Positions 1-8,885 of a stretch of DNA of 64,000 bases are shown one piece after another. The position numbers were made by a program, and so were the translations under genes. Numbering within the stretch: position 1 is the first letter of the stretch; every line of letters starts with the position of its first letter. Source of the DNA: Altericroceibacterium spongiae (GTDB lineage Bacteria; Pseudomonadota; Alphaproteobacteria; Sphingomonadales; Sphingomonadaceae); assembly GCF_003610805.1 (NCBI RefSeq), contig NZ_RAPF01000004.1:124001-188000 (forward strand), in the 5' to 3' direction. Under the pieces are notes generated by a model. It had not been told where the DNA came from. It saw nothing but the letters and a program-made list of their open reading frames with translations, and ran no database searches.

Positions 1-1780
1 CGCGGACCGAGAGCAGATTGTCGAGATCGGCCATGACCTGTCCGGTCAGACGCTCCTCGCGACCGGCGAAGAGGCCAACCATATCGGTTGAGCCGGTCGA
101 AGCTTTCTCCGATTCCCTGCTCAGAAGCTGCTGGAGAATTTCCGTATAGGGATCGATGGATTCTTTCAGATAAAGCGGATGCCAGTCACCATCCTTGAGC
201 TTGGCCTGTTTGGCCACCCAGGCAAGCGCGGCGTGCATATCGCCGAATTCATCCACCAGGCCGAGCTGGCGGGCCGAGCCGCCATCCCACACACGGCCCT
301 GCGCAATCTCGTCGATCTGGGCCTTGGTCTTACCGCGTGACTGGGCCACCAGAGTGAGGAAACGATCGTAACCATCCTCGATAGTGGACTGGATCATGGT
401 TTCGGTTTCAGGGGTGAAACCGGCGAACAGATCGGGCTGGCCCGATAGCGGGGTGGTGCGCACGCCATCGGTGGTGACACCCCATTCGGCCAGCGCATCT
501 TCGAAAGTGGGAATTACCCCGAAAATGCCGATCGAGCCGGTAATGGTCTCAGGTTCGGCGAAGATGCGGTCGGCCGGAGTGGACACCCAATAGCCGCCGC
601 TCGCCGCGACATTGCCCATCGATACGGCAATCGGAATATTGCGTGCTTTCTGGCGCAGAATGGCCCGGCGAATGGCTTCGGCGCCGGTGACCGTGCCACC
701 GGGCGAATCCACCCGGATCACCAGACCGGCCAGATCCTTGTCCAGCGCTTCGTCGAGCAGACGGGAAATGCGTTCACCGCCTGCCGAACCGGGGCCGGCT
801 TCGCCATCGCTGATTTCACCGGCAATGGTGATAACGCCGATGGGTTTGCCCTTGGTGGAAACGGGATTGGCGGAGAGCCAGGTGTCGAGATCGGTATGAG
901 CGAAGCTGCCGGGCGTCTTGCCCCAGCGATCATCCCCGGCGACCTGTGCGATTCGTTTGCCCCATTCGACCTTGGTTCCGGTGCGGTCGGCGAGGCCGGC
1001 GGCCAGGGCCGCCTGCGCGAGATTGCCTTTGCTGGCGGTGAGCCATTGGTCGATATTGCCGGTCGCCATGCCGATATCGGCCTTGGCGCGGGCCTGTTTC
1101 ACATTGGCCTGCCATTCTTCCCACAAGGCGCCGTAAAGCGCCTGCGCATTTTCGCGCGCGGCGGGTGACATATCGCTGCGCATATAGGGTTCGACCGCGC
1201 TCTTATAGGTGCCTACGCGATAGACGCGGGCGTGAATTTTCAGCTTGTCGAGCAATGCGCCGTAATAGAGGCGTTGGCCGCCGGGGCCGGAAATCACTGC
1301 GCCGCCCATCGGATCGACCCAGACTTCGCTGGCATGGGCGGCCAGCATCAGCGAGTCATCGGTATAGGCCACGGCATAGGCGAGAACTGGCTTCTTGGTC
1401 TGGCGAAACCGGTCAAGCGCGGCGCCGATGCTCTGCATATGGACCTGTCCGCCGCCGGTAAATTTGGACAGGTCGAGCGCAATAGCCTTGATCCGGTCAT
1501 CGCCTGCTGCCGTGTCGATCGCGCGGACGATATCGCGCGCGGCATATTCATGAACCGGGGCGGCGGAGGACAGAAGCGCGTTGAGCGGATCGATCAGGGC
1601 GGGTTCTTCCACAACGCGCCCGTCGAGATCGAGCAGCAAGGCGCCGTCATGCACCGAGGCGGGGCTGGGTCTTGCGCTCAGCGCGGCAAAAAGAAGAGCG
1701 AAGAAAAGCAGAAGGAAGAGCAGCGCCAGCGCATCCTTGATCCCGACCAGAAGACGCCAGACCTTGCCTGCAAATGCCAT
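1..1780 (-). CDS. sppA: Signal peptide peptidase SppA, 67K type (3' end cut by window edge)
   Basis: A membrane-bound serine protease that degrades leftover signal peptides at the inner membrane. About 593 codons are visible and the stop lies outside the window. An N-terminal hydrophobic segment (residues about 17-36, ALALLFLLLFFALLF) anchors it. Two SppA-type repeats follow. The catalytic dyad residues are recognisable: Lys in GTYKSAVEP near residue 193 and Ser in ASGGYW near residue 393, so it is the long, self-duplicated form typical of Gram-negatives (family length about 600-630). The ATG at 1778-1780 is the first in frame and directly precedes the anchor. It is divergent from pyrB, with about 120 bp between them. 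Confidence 0.95.
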   Translation of the reverse strand, partial: MAFAGKVWRLLVGIKDALALLFLLLFFALLFAALSARPSPASVHDGALLLDLDGRVVEEPALIDPLNALLSSAAPVHEYAARDIVRAIDTAAGDDRIKAIALDLSKFTGGGQVHMQSIGAALDRFRQTKKPVLAYAVAYTDDSLMLAAHASEVWVDPMGGAVISGPGGQRLYYGALLDKLKIHARVYRVGTYKSAVEPYMRSDMSPAARENAQALYGALWEEWQANVKQARAKADIGMATGNIDQWLTASKGNLAQAALAAGLADRTGTKVEWGKRIAQVAGDDRWGKTPGSFAHTDLDTWLSANPVSTKGKPIGVITIAGEISDGEAGPGSAGGERISRLLDEALDKDLAGLVIRVDSPGGTVTGAEAIRRAILRQKARNIPIAVSMGNVAASGGYWVSTPADRIFAEPETITGSIGIFGVIPTFEDALAEWGVTTDGVRTTPLSGQPDLFAGFTPETETMIQSTIEDGYDRFLTLVAQSRGKTKAQIDEIAQGRVWDGGSARQLGLVDEFGDMHAALAWVAKQAKLKDGDWHPLYLKESIDPYTEILQQLLSRESEKASTGSTDMVGLFAGREERLTGQVMADLDNLLSVR

Positions 1781-1903
1781 GAGAGAACCGCCTCGCAAAA
1801 TGATTGTCCCGATAATTCCTGTGCGTTCTAGGCGGGTATGGCGTTATGTTCCACCCGAAACCGCTTGAGCGACCTGCCGGGCTTGATTAAGGGCATGGCT
1901 TTG

Positions 1904-2956
1904 ATGAACAACACCCCAGACAATTCGCCCTATAAGCACTATCCGGATAGCCAGTATCCGGCTGGCGGGCTCGCCTTTCCCCATCGCGACCTGCTCGGGA
2001 TCGGTCAGCTCGAAACGCACCAGATCCATTATCTGCTCGATGAGGCCGAGCAATGGGTCCACCTCAATCGCCAGCCGACCAAGCATAACGATGCGCTGGC
2101 CGGACTGACGATCATCAATGCCTTTTTCGAAAATTCCACCCGCACGCTGTTGTCTTTCGAGATCGCAGGCAAGCGGCTGGGCGCCGATGTCGTGAATATG
2201 CACGCCGCGCAGTCCAGCGTGAAAAAGGGCGAAACGCTGATCGATACGGCGGTGACGCTCAACGCCATGCGCGCCGATGCGATCGTGATCCGTCATGCGT
2301 CCAGCGGAGCGGTGGCGCTGATTGCCGGCAAGGTGGACTGCCCGGTGCTCAATGCCGGGGACGGGCAGCATGAACATCCTACGCAGGCGTTGCTCGATGC
2401 GCTGGCGCTGCGCACCCGGTTGCGTGAAAGCGGGCGGGAGGAATTTAACGGGCTCGAAGTGGTGATCTGCGGCGATATTCTGCACAGCCGCGTGGCCCGC
2501 TCCAATGCGCTGTGCCTGCAGGCGCTGGGGGCCAAAGTGCGTTTCTGCGCCCCGCCGGCGCTTATGCCGAAGGGAGCCGAGGAGATGGGTGTGACGGTCT
2601 GTCACGATTTCGACAAGGCGCTGGACGGCGCCGAAGTGGTGATGATGCTGCGCCTCCAGAACGAACGGATGAAGGGCCAGTTCATTCCTTCGCCGCGTGA
2701 ATATCGTCATCTTTTCGGGCTGACCGAGAAGCGGCTGGAGAAGGCGAGCGAGAATGCCATCATCATGCATCCGGGGCCGATGAATCGCGGGGTCGAGATT
2801 GACAGCAATGTCGCCGATCTCGCCGGACGGTCGATCATCACCAATCAGGTGGAAATGGGCGTTGCCATTCGTATGGCCTGCCTCGATGTGCTGACCCGCA
2901 GGGCACGCGGTGTGCCCGGCTGGGATGCGACGGCTCAGAAAGGCCAGTGGGTATGA
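1904..2956 (+). CDS. pyrB: Aspartate carbamoyltransferase catalytic chain
   Basis: Condenses carbamoyl phosphate with aspartate, the committed step of pyrimidine synthesis in the cytoplasm. The carbamoyl phosphate loop FFENSTRT is at residues 74-81, HPTQALLDA near 157 and [11 protein letters not shown] near 289. The product is 350 aa, slightly longer than the E. coli chain because of a short N-terminal extension, as in other PyrB proteins of the Pseudomonas/alphaproteobacterial type. I chose the ATG at 1904 because AAGGG at 1889-1893 sits 10 nt upstream; the in-frame ATG at 1895 is too close to that site. Its TGA overlaps the ATG of the next gene (ATGA), which suggests translational coupling. 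No PyrI regulatory chain gene is adjacent. Confidence 0.95.
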   Translation: MNNTPDNSPYKHYPDSQYPAGGLAFPHRDLLGIGQLETHQIHYLLDEAEQWVHLNRQPTKHNDALAGLTIINAFFENSTRTLLSFEIAGKRLGADVVNMHAAQSSVKKGETLIDTAVTLNAMRADAIVIRHASSGAVALIAGKVDCPVLNAGDGQHEHPTQALLDALALRTRLRESGREEFNGLEVVICGDILHSRVARSNALCLQALGAKVRFCAPPALMPKGAEEMGVTVCHDFDKALDGAEVVMMLRLQNERMKGQFIPSPREYRHLFGLTEKRLEKASENAIIMHPGPMNRGVEIDSNVADLAGRSIITNQVEMGVAIRMACLDVLTRRARGVPGWDATAQKGQWV

Positions 2957-4182
2957 AACAGCCGCGTCCTCTCGTTATTACCGGCGGTCGCCTCGTCACG
3001 CCCCGCGGTATCGAAGCCGGGTCTTTGCGCTGTGAAACCGGGCGGATCGTTTCGGTCGGCGATGTCACTCCGCAGGAAGGCGATGCGCTGGTCGATGCGC
3101 AAGGCGCACTGGTGGCGCCCGGTCTGGTCGATTTCGGTGTCTTTGCCATCGACAAGCCAGCGTTCCATTTCGGCGGTATCACCCGTGCCGGGCTGATGCC
3201 CGATCAGTCGCCGCCGCTCGACCATCCGGCGCGCGTGCGCTTTGCGGCACAGAGCGGGAAGCCCGATTTCTGGGTCCATCCCTTTGCCGGAGCGACACTG
3301 GCGCTGGAAGGCGAAAACCTCGCCGAACTGGCACTGATGCGCGATGCCGGGGCGAAGGCGGTGGCGACCGGGCGGCGCTGGATCGGCGATAGCGGCACTA
3401 TGCTGCGCCTGCTCCAATATGCCGCGATGCTCGATATGGTGGTGATCGCCCATGCCGAGGATGCCGGCATTGCGGGCGATGCGGTGGCGACGGCCGGGCT
3501 GATGGCTACGCGTCTGGGGTTGCCCAGTGCACCCGCCGAAGCCGAAGCACTGGCCGTGGCGCGCGATATTGCGCTGGCCGAAATGGCGGGTGCCCGGCTC
3601 CATTTCCGACAGGTGACGACGGCTGCGGCGCTCGATCTGGTGCGTGCGGCCAAGAAGCGCGGTGTAGCGGTGACAGCGGGTGTGACACCGGCGCATTTCA
3701 TGCTGTCCGATCTCGCCATCCGCGATTTCCGCACATTCGCTCGCCTGTCCCCACCGCTGCGCGAAGATGAGGATCGTCTGGCGGTGATCGATGCGATTGC
3801 CGATGGCACGATCGATATCGTCGCATCGGGCCACGATCCGCGCGGACCGGAAGATAAACGCCTGCCTTTCGCCGATGCCGAGCCCGGCATGGCCGGGGCC
3901 GAAACGCTGCTGGCCATGGTTCTGACGCTGGTGCGCGACGGCGCCATCGGCATGGAACGCGCTTTCGATCTGATTGCGCGCAATCCGGCACAATTGCTGG
4001 GCGTTCAGGCGGGTGCTCTGGTCGAAGGCTGGGAAGCCGATATTGCGCTGATCGATCCTGAAAAACCGTGGATCGTGGATTCGGACAAAATGGAAGCTGC
4101 CGCCGGCAATACGCCGTTCGACAAACAGCCTGCACAGGGGCGGGTCACAGCTTTGTGGAAGGGCGGCGTGGAGGTCGATTGA
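2953..4182 (+). CDS. Dihydroorotase-like protein, probably catalytically inactive (PyrC'-type)
   Basis: Amidohydrolase-fold protein of 409 aa in the dihydroorotase family. The metal-binding D-x-H-x-H of active enzymes aligns with V-D-F-G-V-F at residues 59-64, so both histidines are lost. TPHH is TPAH, and the usual T-D-H-A-P-H is S-G-H-D-P-R, so the catalytic Asp position is also altered. HAEDAG near residue 165 and the final LLG...[12 protein letters not shown] region remain. In Pseudomonas a similar inactive PyrC' is needed to assemble the PyrB dodecamer. The 4-nt overlap with pyrB suggests the same structural role here (inference). An active dihydroorotase would have to be elsewhere in the genome. 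A GTG at 2947 is a less likely start. Confidence 0.88.
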   Translation: MKQPRPLVITGGRLVTPRGIEAGSLRCETGRIVSVGDVTPQEGDALVDAQGALVAPGLVDFGVFAIDKPAFHFGGITRAGLMPDQSPPLDHPARVRFAAQSGKPDFWVHPFAGATLALEGENLAELALMRDAGAKAVATGRRWIGDSGTMLRLLQYAAMLDMVVIAHAEDAGIAGDAVATAGLMATRLGLPSAPAEAEALAVARDIALAEMAGARLHFRQVTTAAALDLVRAAKKRGVAVTAGVTPAHFMLSDLAIRDFRTFARLSPPLREDEDRLAVIDAIADGTIDIVASGHDPRGPEDKRLPFADAEPGMAGAETLLAMVLTLVRDGAIGMERAFDLIARNPAQLLGVQAGALVEGWEADIALIDPEKPWIVDSDKMEAAAGNTPFDKQPAQGRVTALWKGGVEVD

Positions 4183-4221
4183 CCTCCGGCGCAGCGCGTT
4201 CGCTCGCGGGGATGTTCCCCT

Positions 4222-5562
4222 CTATCGCAAGGCCATTTGTGTGACAGGGCCAAGCGTTCCGGGCAGGGGTTTGCTGCTGGCATAAGCGAGGCATCCCTGC
4301 CCGGTGCGTTTAAAGGCGGCGCAGGCAGAGATTGCTTTGGCCTTGTCGAAACCGCCTGCCGCCACGCGCCAGAAAATGCGACCTTTGACACGTGCACGGG
4401 TGAGGATAAGCCGGTGCCCGTCCAGCGATGGCAGTTTACTCTGATAGATCGTCCATGCCCGCCGGGCATCTTGTTCGCTGGCAAAGCTGCCAAGCTGAAC
4501 CAGATGTGTTTCGACCAGCCGGTGAGGCGGTTGCGGTGCTATGGCAGCCGGGGAAGGCAGGCTTGTGGCCGAAGCGAGCTGGGCTTCCATATCTTCGCTG
4601 CCGACAGGGCCAGGTGCCGGAGCGACAAAGGAAATGGATGTCCGCTGCCCCGATGGAGCGATGCTGCGGCGCGCATAATGTTGGCTTTCGGTGGGCGCGG
4701 CGGTGTTCAGAGCGAGCGGCGGCAATTCTGCCGCAGCAGCCCCGGCGGAGAGGGAAGTGGCCGGAAGCGGCGCGGCTGCCTGCGCCAGCATGGCAGGAGC
4801 AACGGTGTTGAGCGCCAGACGGGCAGGCTGGCCTGAATCCTGCCCTGCGGGTGTGATATTGAGCAGGCGGGCAACCGGAATAGCAGCCTTCTTCGCCATG
4901 GCCATTTGTGCCCATTGCTCCATACGATCACCCAGTTTTGCAGGCGGTATATCCTGCGCCGCCATGGCTCTGGCTTCGCGCCATTGTCCGGCCAGAGCAT
5001 AGGCCAGCGCCAGATTCTGCCGGATACGCATAGTGTTATCGCCCGAGCGGATCGCGACGGATAAAATGGCAATGCCGCGTCTCGTGTCGCCTGCAAGGGC
5101 AAAGGCGAGCCCGGCATCGGCTGGTGCCATACTCCCGGCCCGGTGATCGAGCAGGTCTGCCGCAGCCTGTTTCTGGTCGCTGCCGATCAGCGCCAGCGCC
5201 AGTTGCAGCGCAGTGTGTTCGCTCCGATCGCCGAGCAGGACGGCATCGTTGAATGTTGTCGCTGCCGAGGCGAAGCGCCCGGCATCGAGATAGGCCGAGC
5301 CCAGGGCAGCGCGATAGGTTGGGTTGCGCGGATCGCTCTGCACGGCCGATTCGGCCTGGCGAATGGTCTTGTCATGTTTGCTGCCTGTCGGCTGCGTTTC
5401 GGCCTTATGGGCCGAAGCACCCGCACTGCGAATCCCGCTATCCGGTTTTTCGGGCGTGGTGCATCCGATCAGGGCCAGTCCGGCACAGGCGGTAAGGGCG
5501 AGATGGCAAGAGGTTTTGGCGGGAAAAAGGCGGTTCATGAGAGAGGGACCCGATTGGAACAT
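4222..5562 (-). CDS. SPOR-domain lipoprotein with TPR-like repeats
   Basis: A 446-aa putative lipoprotein. The N-terminus has a hydrophobic stretch ending in LALIGC, a good lipobox. Residues about 60-210 are helical TPR-like repeats (for example NPTYRAALGSAYLDAGRFASA). A long low-complexity Ala/Pro/Ser linker follows. The C-terminal SPOR domain starts at LVETHLVQLGSF near residue 350 and has the LILTRARVKGRIFWRVAAGGF core. SPOR domains bind denuded septal peptidoglycan, so it probably acts at the division site on the periplasmic face. The start is uncertain: ATG at 5560-5562 or 5536-5538, neither with a clear ribosome binding site. It is divergent from another SPOR gene at 5925. Confidence 0.88.
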   Translation of the reverse strand: MFQSGPSLMNRLFPAKTSCHLALTACAGLALIGCTTPEKPDSGIRSAGASAHKAETQPTGSKHDKTIRQAESAVQSDPRNPTYRAALGSAYLDAGRFASAATTFNDAVLLGDRSEHTALQLALALIGSDQKQAAADLLDHRAGSMAPADAGLAFALAGDTRRGIAILSVAIRSGDNTMRIRQNLALAYALAGQWREARAMAAQDIPPAKLGDRMEQWAQMAMAKKAAIPVARLLNITPAGQDSGQPARLALNTVAPAMLAQAAAPLPATSLSAGAAAAELPPLALNTAAPTESQHYARRSIAPSGQRTSISFVAPAPGPVGSEDMEAQLASATSLPSPAAIAPQPPHRLVETHLVQLGSFASEQDARRAWTIYQSKLPSLDGHRLILTRARVKGRIFWRVAAGGFDKAKAISACAAFKRTGQGCLAYASSKPLPGTLGPVTQMALR

Positions 5563-5924
5563 GGAATGATTTTAGCGCCGATGCCCGGAAAACTGCCGTC
5601 TGCGAAGTGGCACAGCCCTGTGCGATCCCAAAATATACATGCCCATTATTCTGGCCTTTTCTGTTGCGAACCCCGGGGCGCAATCGCCCGCCCGGACGGC
5701 TGCGTATCGTCAGCCTTTCCGGTGTCACAATTCTGGCAACTCATCCCTAAATTATCCTTAATGGCGAAGCGGCGAGATGGCATGATAGAAACAATGCCCC
5801 GCTTCAGAACGATCGGGGGAAAGCTTTTGCTAACGGGTTATTCACTATGCCAATGCGTGGGATCATTCAGTCGGGCCGGTCCGTTTTATCCGGCAAAGCT
5901 GTCATGCGGAAGGAAGTGAACGGA
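5563..5924. other. Intergenic region between two divergent SPOR genes
   Basis: A 362-bp gap holding the promoters of both divergent SPOR genes. It contains a short GC-rich hairpin around GGGCGCAATCGCCC (about 5685-5699) with no T-run, and GGAAGGAAG just before the ATG at 5925. No convincing gene or RNA is visible; the short reading frames here lack ribosome binding sites. Confidence 0.5.
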
Positions 5925-7148
5925 ATGCGGTGGACTATCTTGGGACGGAGCCTGGTAATGGGCTTGTCACTGCTGGCTGCCGTACCGGCCATGGCTACGG
6001 TCAAGGATGGTGTCGATGCATGGAGCCGGGGCGATTATGCGGCTGCCATTCGCGAATGGCAGGGGCCCGCTGCCGAAGGCGATCCCGATGCGCTGTTCAA
6101 TATGGGGCAGGCCTACCGGCTGGGGCAGGGTGTGCCGCAGGACAAAGCGCGGGCCGAGCAATTGTACAAACAGGCCGCTGCCGCAGGCCATGTTCGTGCC
6201 GCCGATACCTATGGTCTGATGCTGTTTCAGGATGGACGGCGCGCAGAAGCGCTGCCTTATGTCGAAGCGGCGGCGCGGCGGGGCGATCCACGGGCCGAAT
6301 ATCTGCTCGGCATCGCCCATTTCAATGGCGATTTTGTCGAGAAAGACTGGGTTCGCGCCTATGCGCTGATGACGCTGGCCCATAGTGAGAGCCTGCCGCA
6401 GGCGGCTCCGGCGATTGCCCAGATGGACGAATATATTCCGCTGGAACAGCGGCAGGAAGCCGCCGGGCTGGCCTCGTCCATGCGAGCCGAAGCAGAACGC
6501 GAACGCGCTACGGTGCTGGCCGCGGCGGAACTGACAGCGGGTGATGACGAAGCGGGCATGGCCGGTGCCGCACCGCCCGCGACCGCTCCCGCTGCCGTTA
6601 GCGCAAAGGCCGATCCTGCGCGGACAGTCGGCACTGTTTCCCCGGATAAGGGCGAGGGTGCCGTACTGGCTCGCGCTGCGCTGGTTGAGGCGCGGCAGGC
6701 GACCGGTACGGACAGCCCGGCGCAGGCTGGCGCATCTTTCGTTTCGCGCAGTGCCATGCCGCAGGCCGGAACGGGCCGGAAGGCGCCCGCTGCGTCTTCT
6801 GCCGTGGAGACTCCTTCCGCTATCGATAAGCCCCGGTCTGACAGTAAGGCACAGTCTGACAGTAAGGCACAGGCCGATCATAAGGCGCAGACGGAGACCC
6901 GACAGGCTGCTGCAGCATCCGGTCCGTGGCGGGTCCAGATCGGTGCATTTTCGGTCGCCGGAAATGCCGACCGCTTATGGACCAGACTGAAGGACCGGCC
7001 CGAATTGAAGGGCCATCCGCGTATGGATGTTCCGGCAGGGCGGGTCGTGAAATTGCAGGCGGGCGGTTTTGCCAGCCGGAGTTCTGCCGATGCGGCGTGC
7101 CGGGCGTTGAAACGGGGCGGGCAGGATTGTCTTGTGACTTCGCGTTAA
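5925..7148 (+). CDS. Secreted Sel1/TPR-repeat protein with C-terminal SPOR domain
   Basis: A 407-aa exported protein. A signal peptide (MRWTILGRS...AAVPAMA) is followed by Sel1-like repeats at about residues 27-165 (ALFNMGQAYRLGQGVPQD, AEYLLGIAHFNGDFVEKD), an Ala-rich linker, three tandem copies of a (S/A)D(S/H)KAQ hexapeptide and a SPOR domain (WRVQIGAFSVAGNADRL...GRVVKLQAGGFASRSSA). It probably binds glycan-bare septal peptidoglycan in the periplasm. I chose ATG 5925 because GGAAGGAAG at 5908-5916 is well placed and the signal peptide then starts at residue 1; upstream in-frame ATGs at 5904 and 5847 are less likely. It has the same domain pair as the divergent lipoprotein at 4222-5562. Confidence 0.9.
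   Translation: MRWTILGRSLVMGLSLLAAVPAMATVKDGVDAWSRGDYAAAIREWQGPAAEGDPDALFNMGQAYRLGQGVPQDKARAEQLYKQAAAAGHVRAADTYGLMLFQDGRRAEALPYVEAAARRGDPRAEYLLGIAHFNGDFVEKDWVRAYALMTLAHSESLPQAAPAIAQMDEYIPLEQRQEAAGLASSMRAEAERERATVLAAAELTAGDDEAGMAGAAPPATAPAAVSAKADPARTVGTVSPDKGEGAVLARAALVEARQATGTDSPAQAGASFVSRSAMPQAGTGRKAPAASSAVETPSAIDKPRSDSKAQSDSKAQADHKAQTETRQAAAASGPWRVQIGAFSVAGNADRLWTRLKDRPELKGHPRMDVPAGRVVKLQAGGFASRSSADAACRALKRGGQDCLVTSR
6837..6890 (+). repeat. Three-unit 18-bp tandem repeat inside the SPOR gene
   Basis: The 18-mer TCTGACAGTAAGGCACAG occurs twice head to tail (6837-6854 and 6855-6872) with no mismatch, then once in degenerate form (6873-6890). The in-frame unit encodes SDSKAQ/ADHKAQ in the linker ahead of the SPOR domain, so copy-number change would only alter linker length. 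Confidence 0.9.
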
Positions 7149-7190
7149 AGCTCTCACAACAGGCGCGTGAAATGATGGCGGGGCGCTTGT

Positions 7191-8468
7191 ATGACCAGTC
7201 CGGAACAATCGCTCGATATGAGCGAGGATGATACGCTGCCCGAAAGGCCGGTGCGCGGGGCGGAGCGGCTGGTGTCGCTCGATTTTATTCGCGGCGTTGC
7301 TGTGCTGGGCATTCTGTTCGCCAATATCACCGCCTTCGCGCATCCGATGCTCGCTTATTCCTGGCCCGATGCGCTGCCGGGCGGCGCGACTCTGGCGGAC
7401 GATGCAATCTGGCTGTTCCAGTTCGTATTTATCGATGGCAAGTTCCGCGCGCTGTTCTCACTGCTGTTCGGTGCGGGCATGATGCTGTTCATGGAGCGTG
7501 TCTGGGCGCGGGGCGGTTCGCGCTGGTTGCAGGCCCGGCGCCTGTTCCTGCTCATGCTGTTCGGCCTTGCGCATTTCTATCTGCTCTTTGTCGGCGATAT
7601 TCTGTTTCTCTATTCGATAGCCGGTTTGCTGGTTTTGCCAATGCTGTGCTGGAGTGCAGAGCGCCAGTTCTGGTCGGGGCTGGTCTGGTATTTGCTGGGT
7701 GCGCTGATCCTGACCGGGCTGCTCGCCATGCCGGCGGTGATCGAAGCTCATCCGGCAGCGGCGCCCGATCAGTGGCAGACGATGATGGCGGGCTGGCAGG
7801 ACCGGATCGACGAAGCGGCGCGTGAAACATCGGTCATGCAGCAAGGCAGCTACGGGGACATTGTTGCGTTCCGTTTTGCCGAGCAAAGCGGACAGCTTGC
7901 CGAGCTGCTCATCGTGGTCCTGTTCGAAACCGCGCCCCTGATGGTGCTGGGTATGGCTTTGTATCGCCGCGGCTTCTTTATGGCCCCGCTAGACTCGTCT
8001 CAGCGCCTCTTATGGAGCGTTGTGGCCCTTATAGGCGGGGTGCTTTTGTCGCTGCCACTGGGGCTCTGGGCGATTGAAACGGGATTTCCGCCTTTCCTCA
8101 CCCAGTTCCTGTTCAACGGCCCCTCGGCCTTCCCGCGACTCGCCGTAAGTCTGGGTATGGCGGGGCTTTTGACGCTGTGGGCGCCCGTTTGTGCGAGGAG
8201 CTGGCTGGGCAGCCGCGTCATTGCCGCAGGGCGTATGGCATTCAGCAATTATGTCGGTACATCAGCGCTTATGTTATTGATTTTTCAGGGATGGGCAGGG
8301 GGGCTGTATGGCGATTTGCATCGCATGGCGCTGCTGCCGATTGTCCTGCTCGGCTGGATCGCCATGCTCGGCTGGTCGAAATCATGGCTCACCACCTTCC
8401 GCTACGGCCCGCTCGAATGGCTCTGGCGTTGCCTCGCTTACGGAAAAGCCTTTAATATCAAACGGTAA
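7191..8468 (+). CDS. DUF418 (YeiB-type) integral membrane protein
   Basis: A 425-aa polytopic inner-membrane protein with about eight to ten hydrophobic segments. The N-terminal signature RLVSLDFIRGVAVLGILFANI, the GKFRALFSLLFGAGMMLF segment and the C-terminal pattern FSNYVGTSALMLLIFQGWAG...YGPLEWLWRCLAYG are characteristic of the DUF418/YeiB family, a relative of acyltransferase and HGSNAT-like membrane proteins whose substrate is not established. The start ATG at 7191 lies 42 nt after the SPOR gene stop, with GGGGCG a few bases upstream, so it may be co-transcribed with it. Confidence 0.88.
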   Translation: MTSPEQSLDMSEDDTLPERPVRGAERLVSLDFIRGVAVLGILFANITAFAHPMLAYSWPDALPGGATLADDAIWLFQFVFIDGKFRALFSLLFGAGMMLFMERVWARGGSRWLQARRLFLLMLFGLAHFYLLFVGDILFLYSIAGLLVLPMLCWSAERQFWSGLVWYLLGALILTGLLAMPAVIEAHPAAAPDQWQTMMAGWQDRIDEAARETSVMQQGSYGDIVAFRFAEQSGQLAELLIVVLFETAPLMVLGMALYRRGFFMAPLDSSQRLLWSVVALIGGVLLSLPLGLWAIETGFPPFLTQFLFNGPSAFPRLAVSLGMAGLLTLWAPVCARSWLGSRVIAAGRMAFSNYVGTSALMLLIFQGWAGGLYGDLHRMALLPIVLLGWIAMLGWSKSWLTTFRYGPLEWLWRCLAYGKAFNIKR

Positions 8469-8483
8469 GCGCGCAAAAATAAT

Positions 8484-8535
8484 TGATAATTTCTCGCATT
8501 AATGCTTGATACTGCAACCCATTCGCATTAGCTTG
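8484..8535. promoter_or_regulatory. Repeated motif upstream of bfd, candidate iron-responsive operator
   Basis: An AT-rich stretch contains TGATAATTTCTCGCATTAAT at 8484-8503, loosely resembling a Fur-type site. The motif TCGCATTA-(AT)-GCTTG occurs at 8494-8508 and again as TCGCATTAGCTTG at 8523-8535, a direct repeat 29 bp apart. Position just ahead of an iron-storage gene is the main support; the assignment to a particular regulator is a guess. Confidence 0.3.
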
Positions 8536-8558
8536 CTTTTCAGGCAAGGAGATTCGAT

Positions 8559-8750
8559 GTGATTATATGCGTTTGCAATGTGATCCGGGAAAATGAACTG
8601 CGCCATGCTGCCCGGCTCAATCCCGGCGATGCTCATGCCGTTTATTCCTGTCTGGGCAAGCAACCGCAATGTGGTCAGTGTCTCGAAGAGGCCGAAGACA
8701 TTCTCCTTGAAGAACGCGATATGGCTGGTCAGGAGACGCTCGCCGCCTGA
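8559..8750 (+). CDS. bfd: Bacterioferritin-associated ferredoxin
   Basis: A 63-aa [2Fe-2S] protein that reduces the bacterioferritin core so that iron can be mobilised. The four cluster ligands are visible: CVC (Cys4, Cys6) and CLGKQPQCGQC (Cys38 and Cys41, C-x2-C), with an extra Cys31. The start is GTG at 8559: AAGGAG lies 7 nt upstream, and the nearby ATG at 8556 runs straight into TGA. It precedes bfr by 135 bp, with a terminator-like hairpin between the two. Confidence 0.95.
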   Translation: MIICVCNVIRENELRHAARLNPGDAHAVYSCLGKQPQCGQCLEEAEDILLEERDMAGQETLAA

Positions 8751-8779
8751 CGCGGTGTAATTCTGCTAAGCATTCTCAG

Positions 8780-8802
8780 AAGCGCGGATTTCTGCGCTTT
8801 TT
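8780..8802 (+). terminator. Rho-independent terminator after bfd
   Basis: AAGCGC, 8-nt loop, GCGCTT followed by TTT. Short stem but a clear T-run. It would partly insulate bfr from bfd. Confidence 0.6.
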
Positions 8803-8885
8803 AAGCCTTCATTTCTTTCCTTCTACTTGCCAGCATGGGTCAGTTTGTCCCATGTAGCGGCCAGTCATTGGATAAGGACAGATTT

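Noticed and set aside
5747-5761. CtrA-like sites (TTAA-N7-TTAA with one mismatch) at 5747-5761, 10795-10809 and 12849-12863
   Set aside because: With eight A/T positions and one mismatch allowed, several such sites are expected by chance in 64 kb, so placement near SPOR, GGDEF and CHAP genes is not enough.
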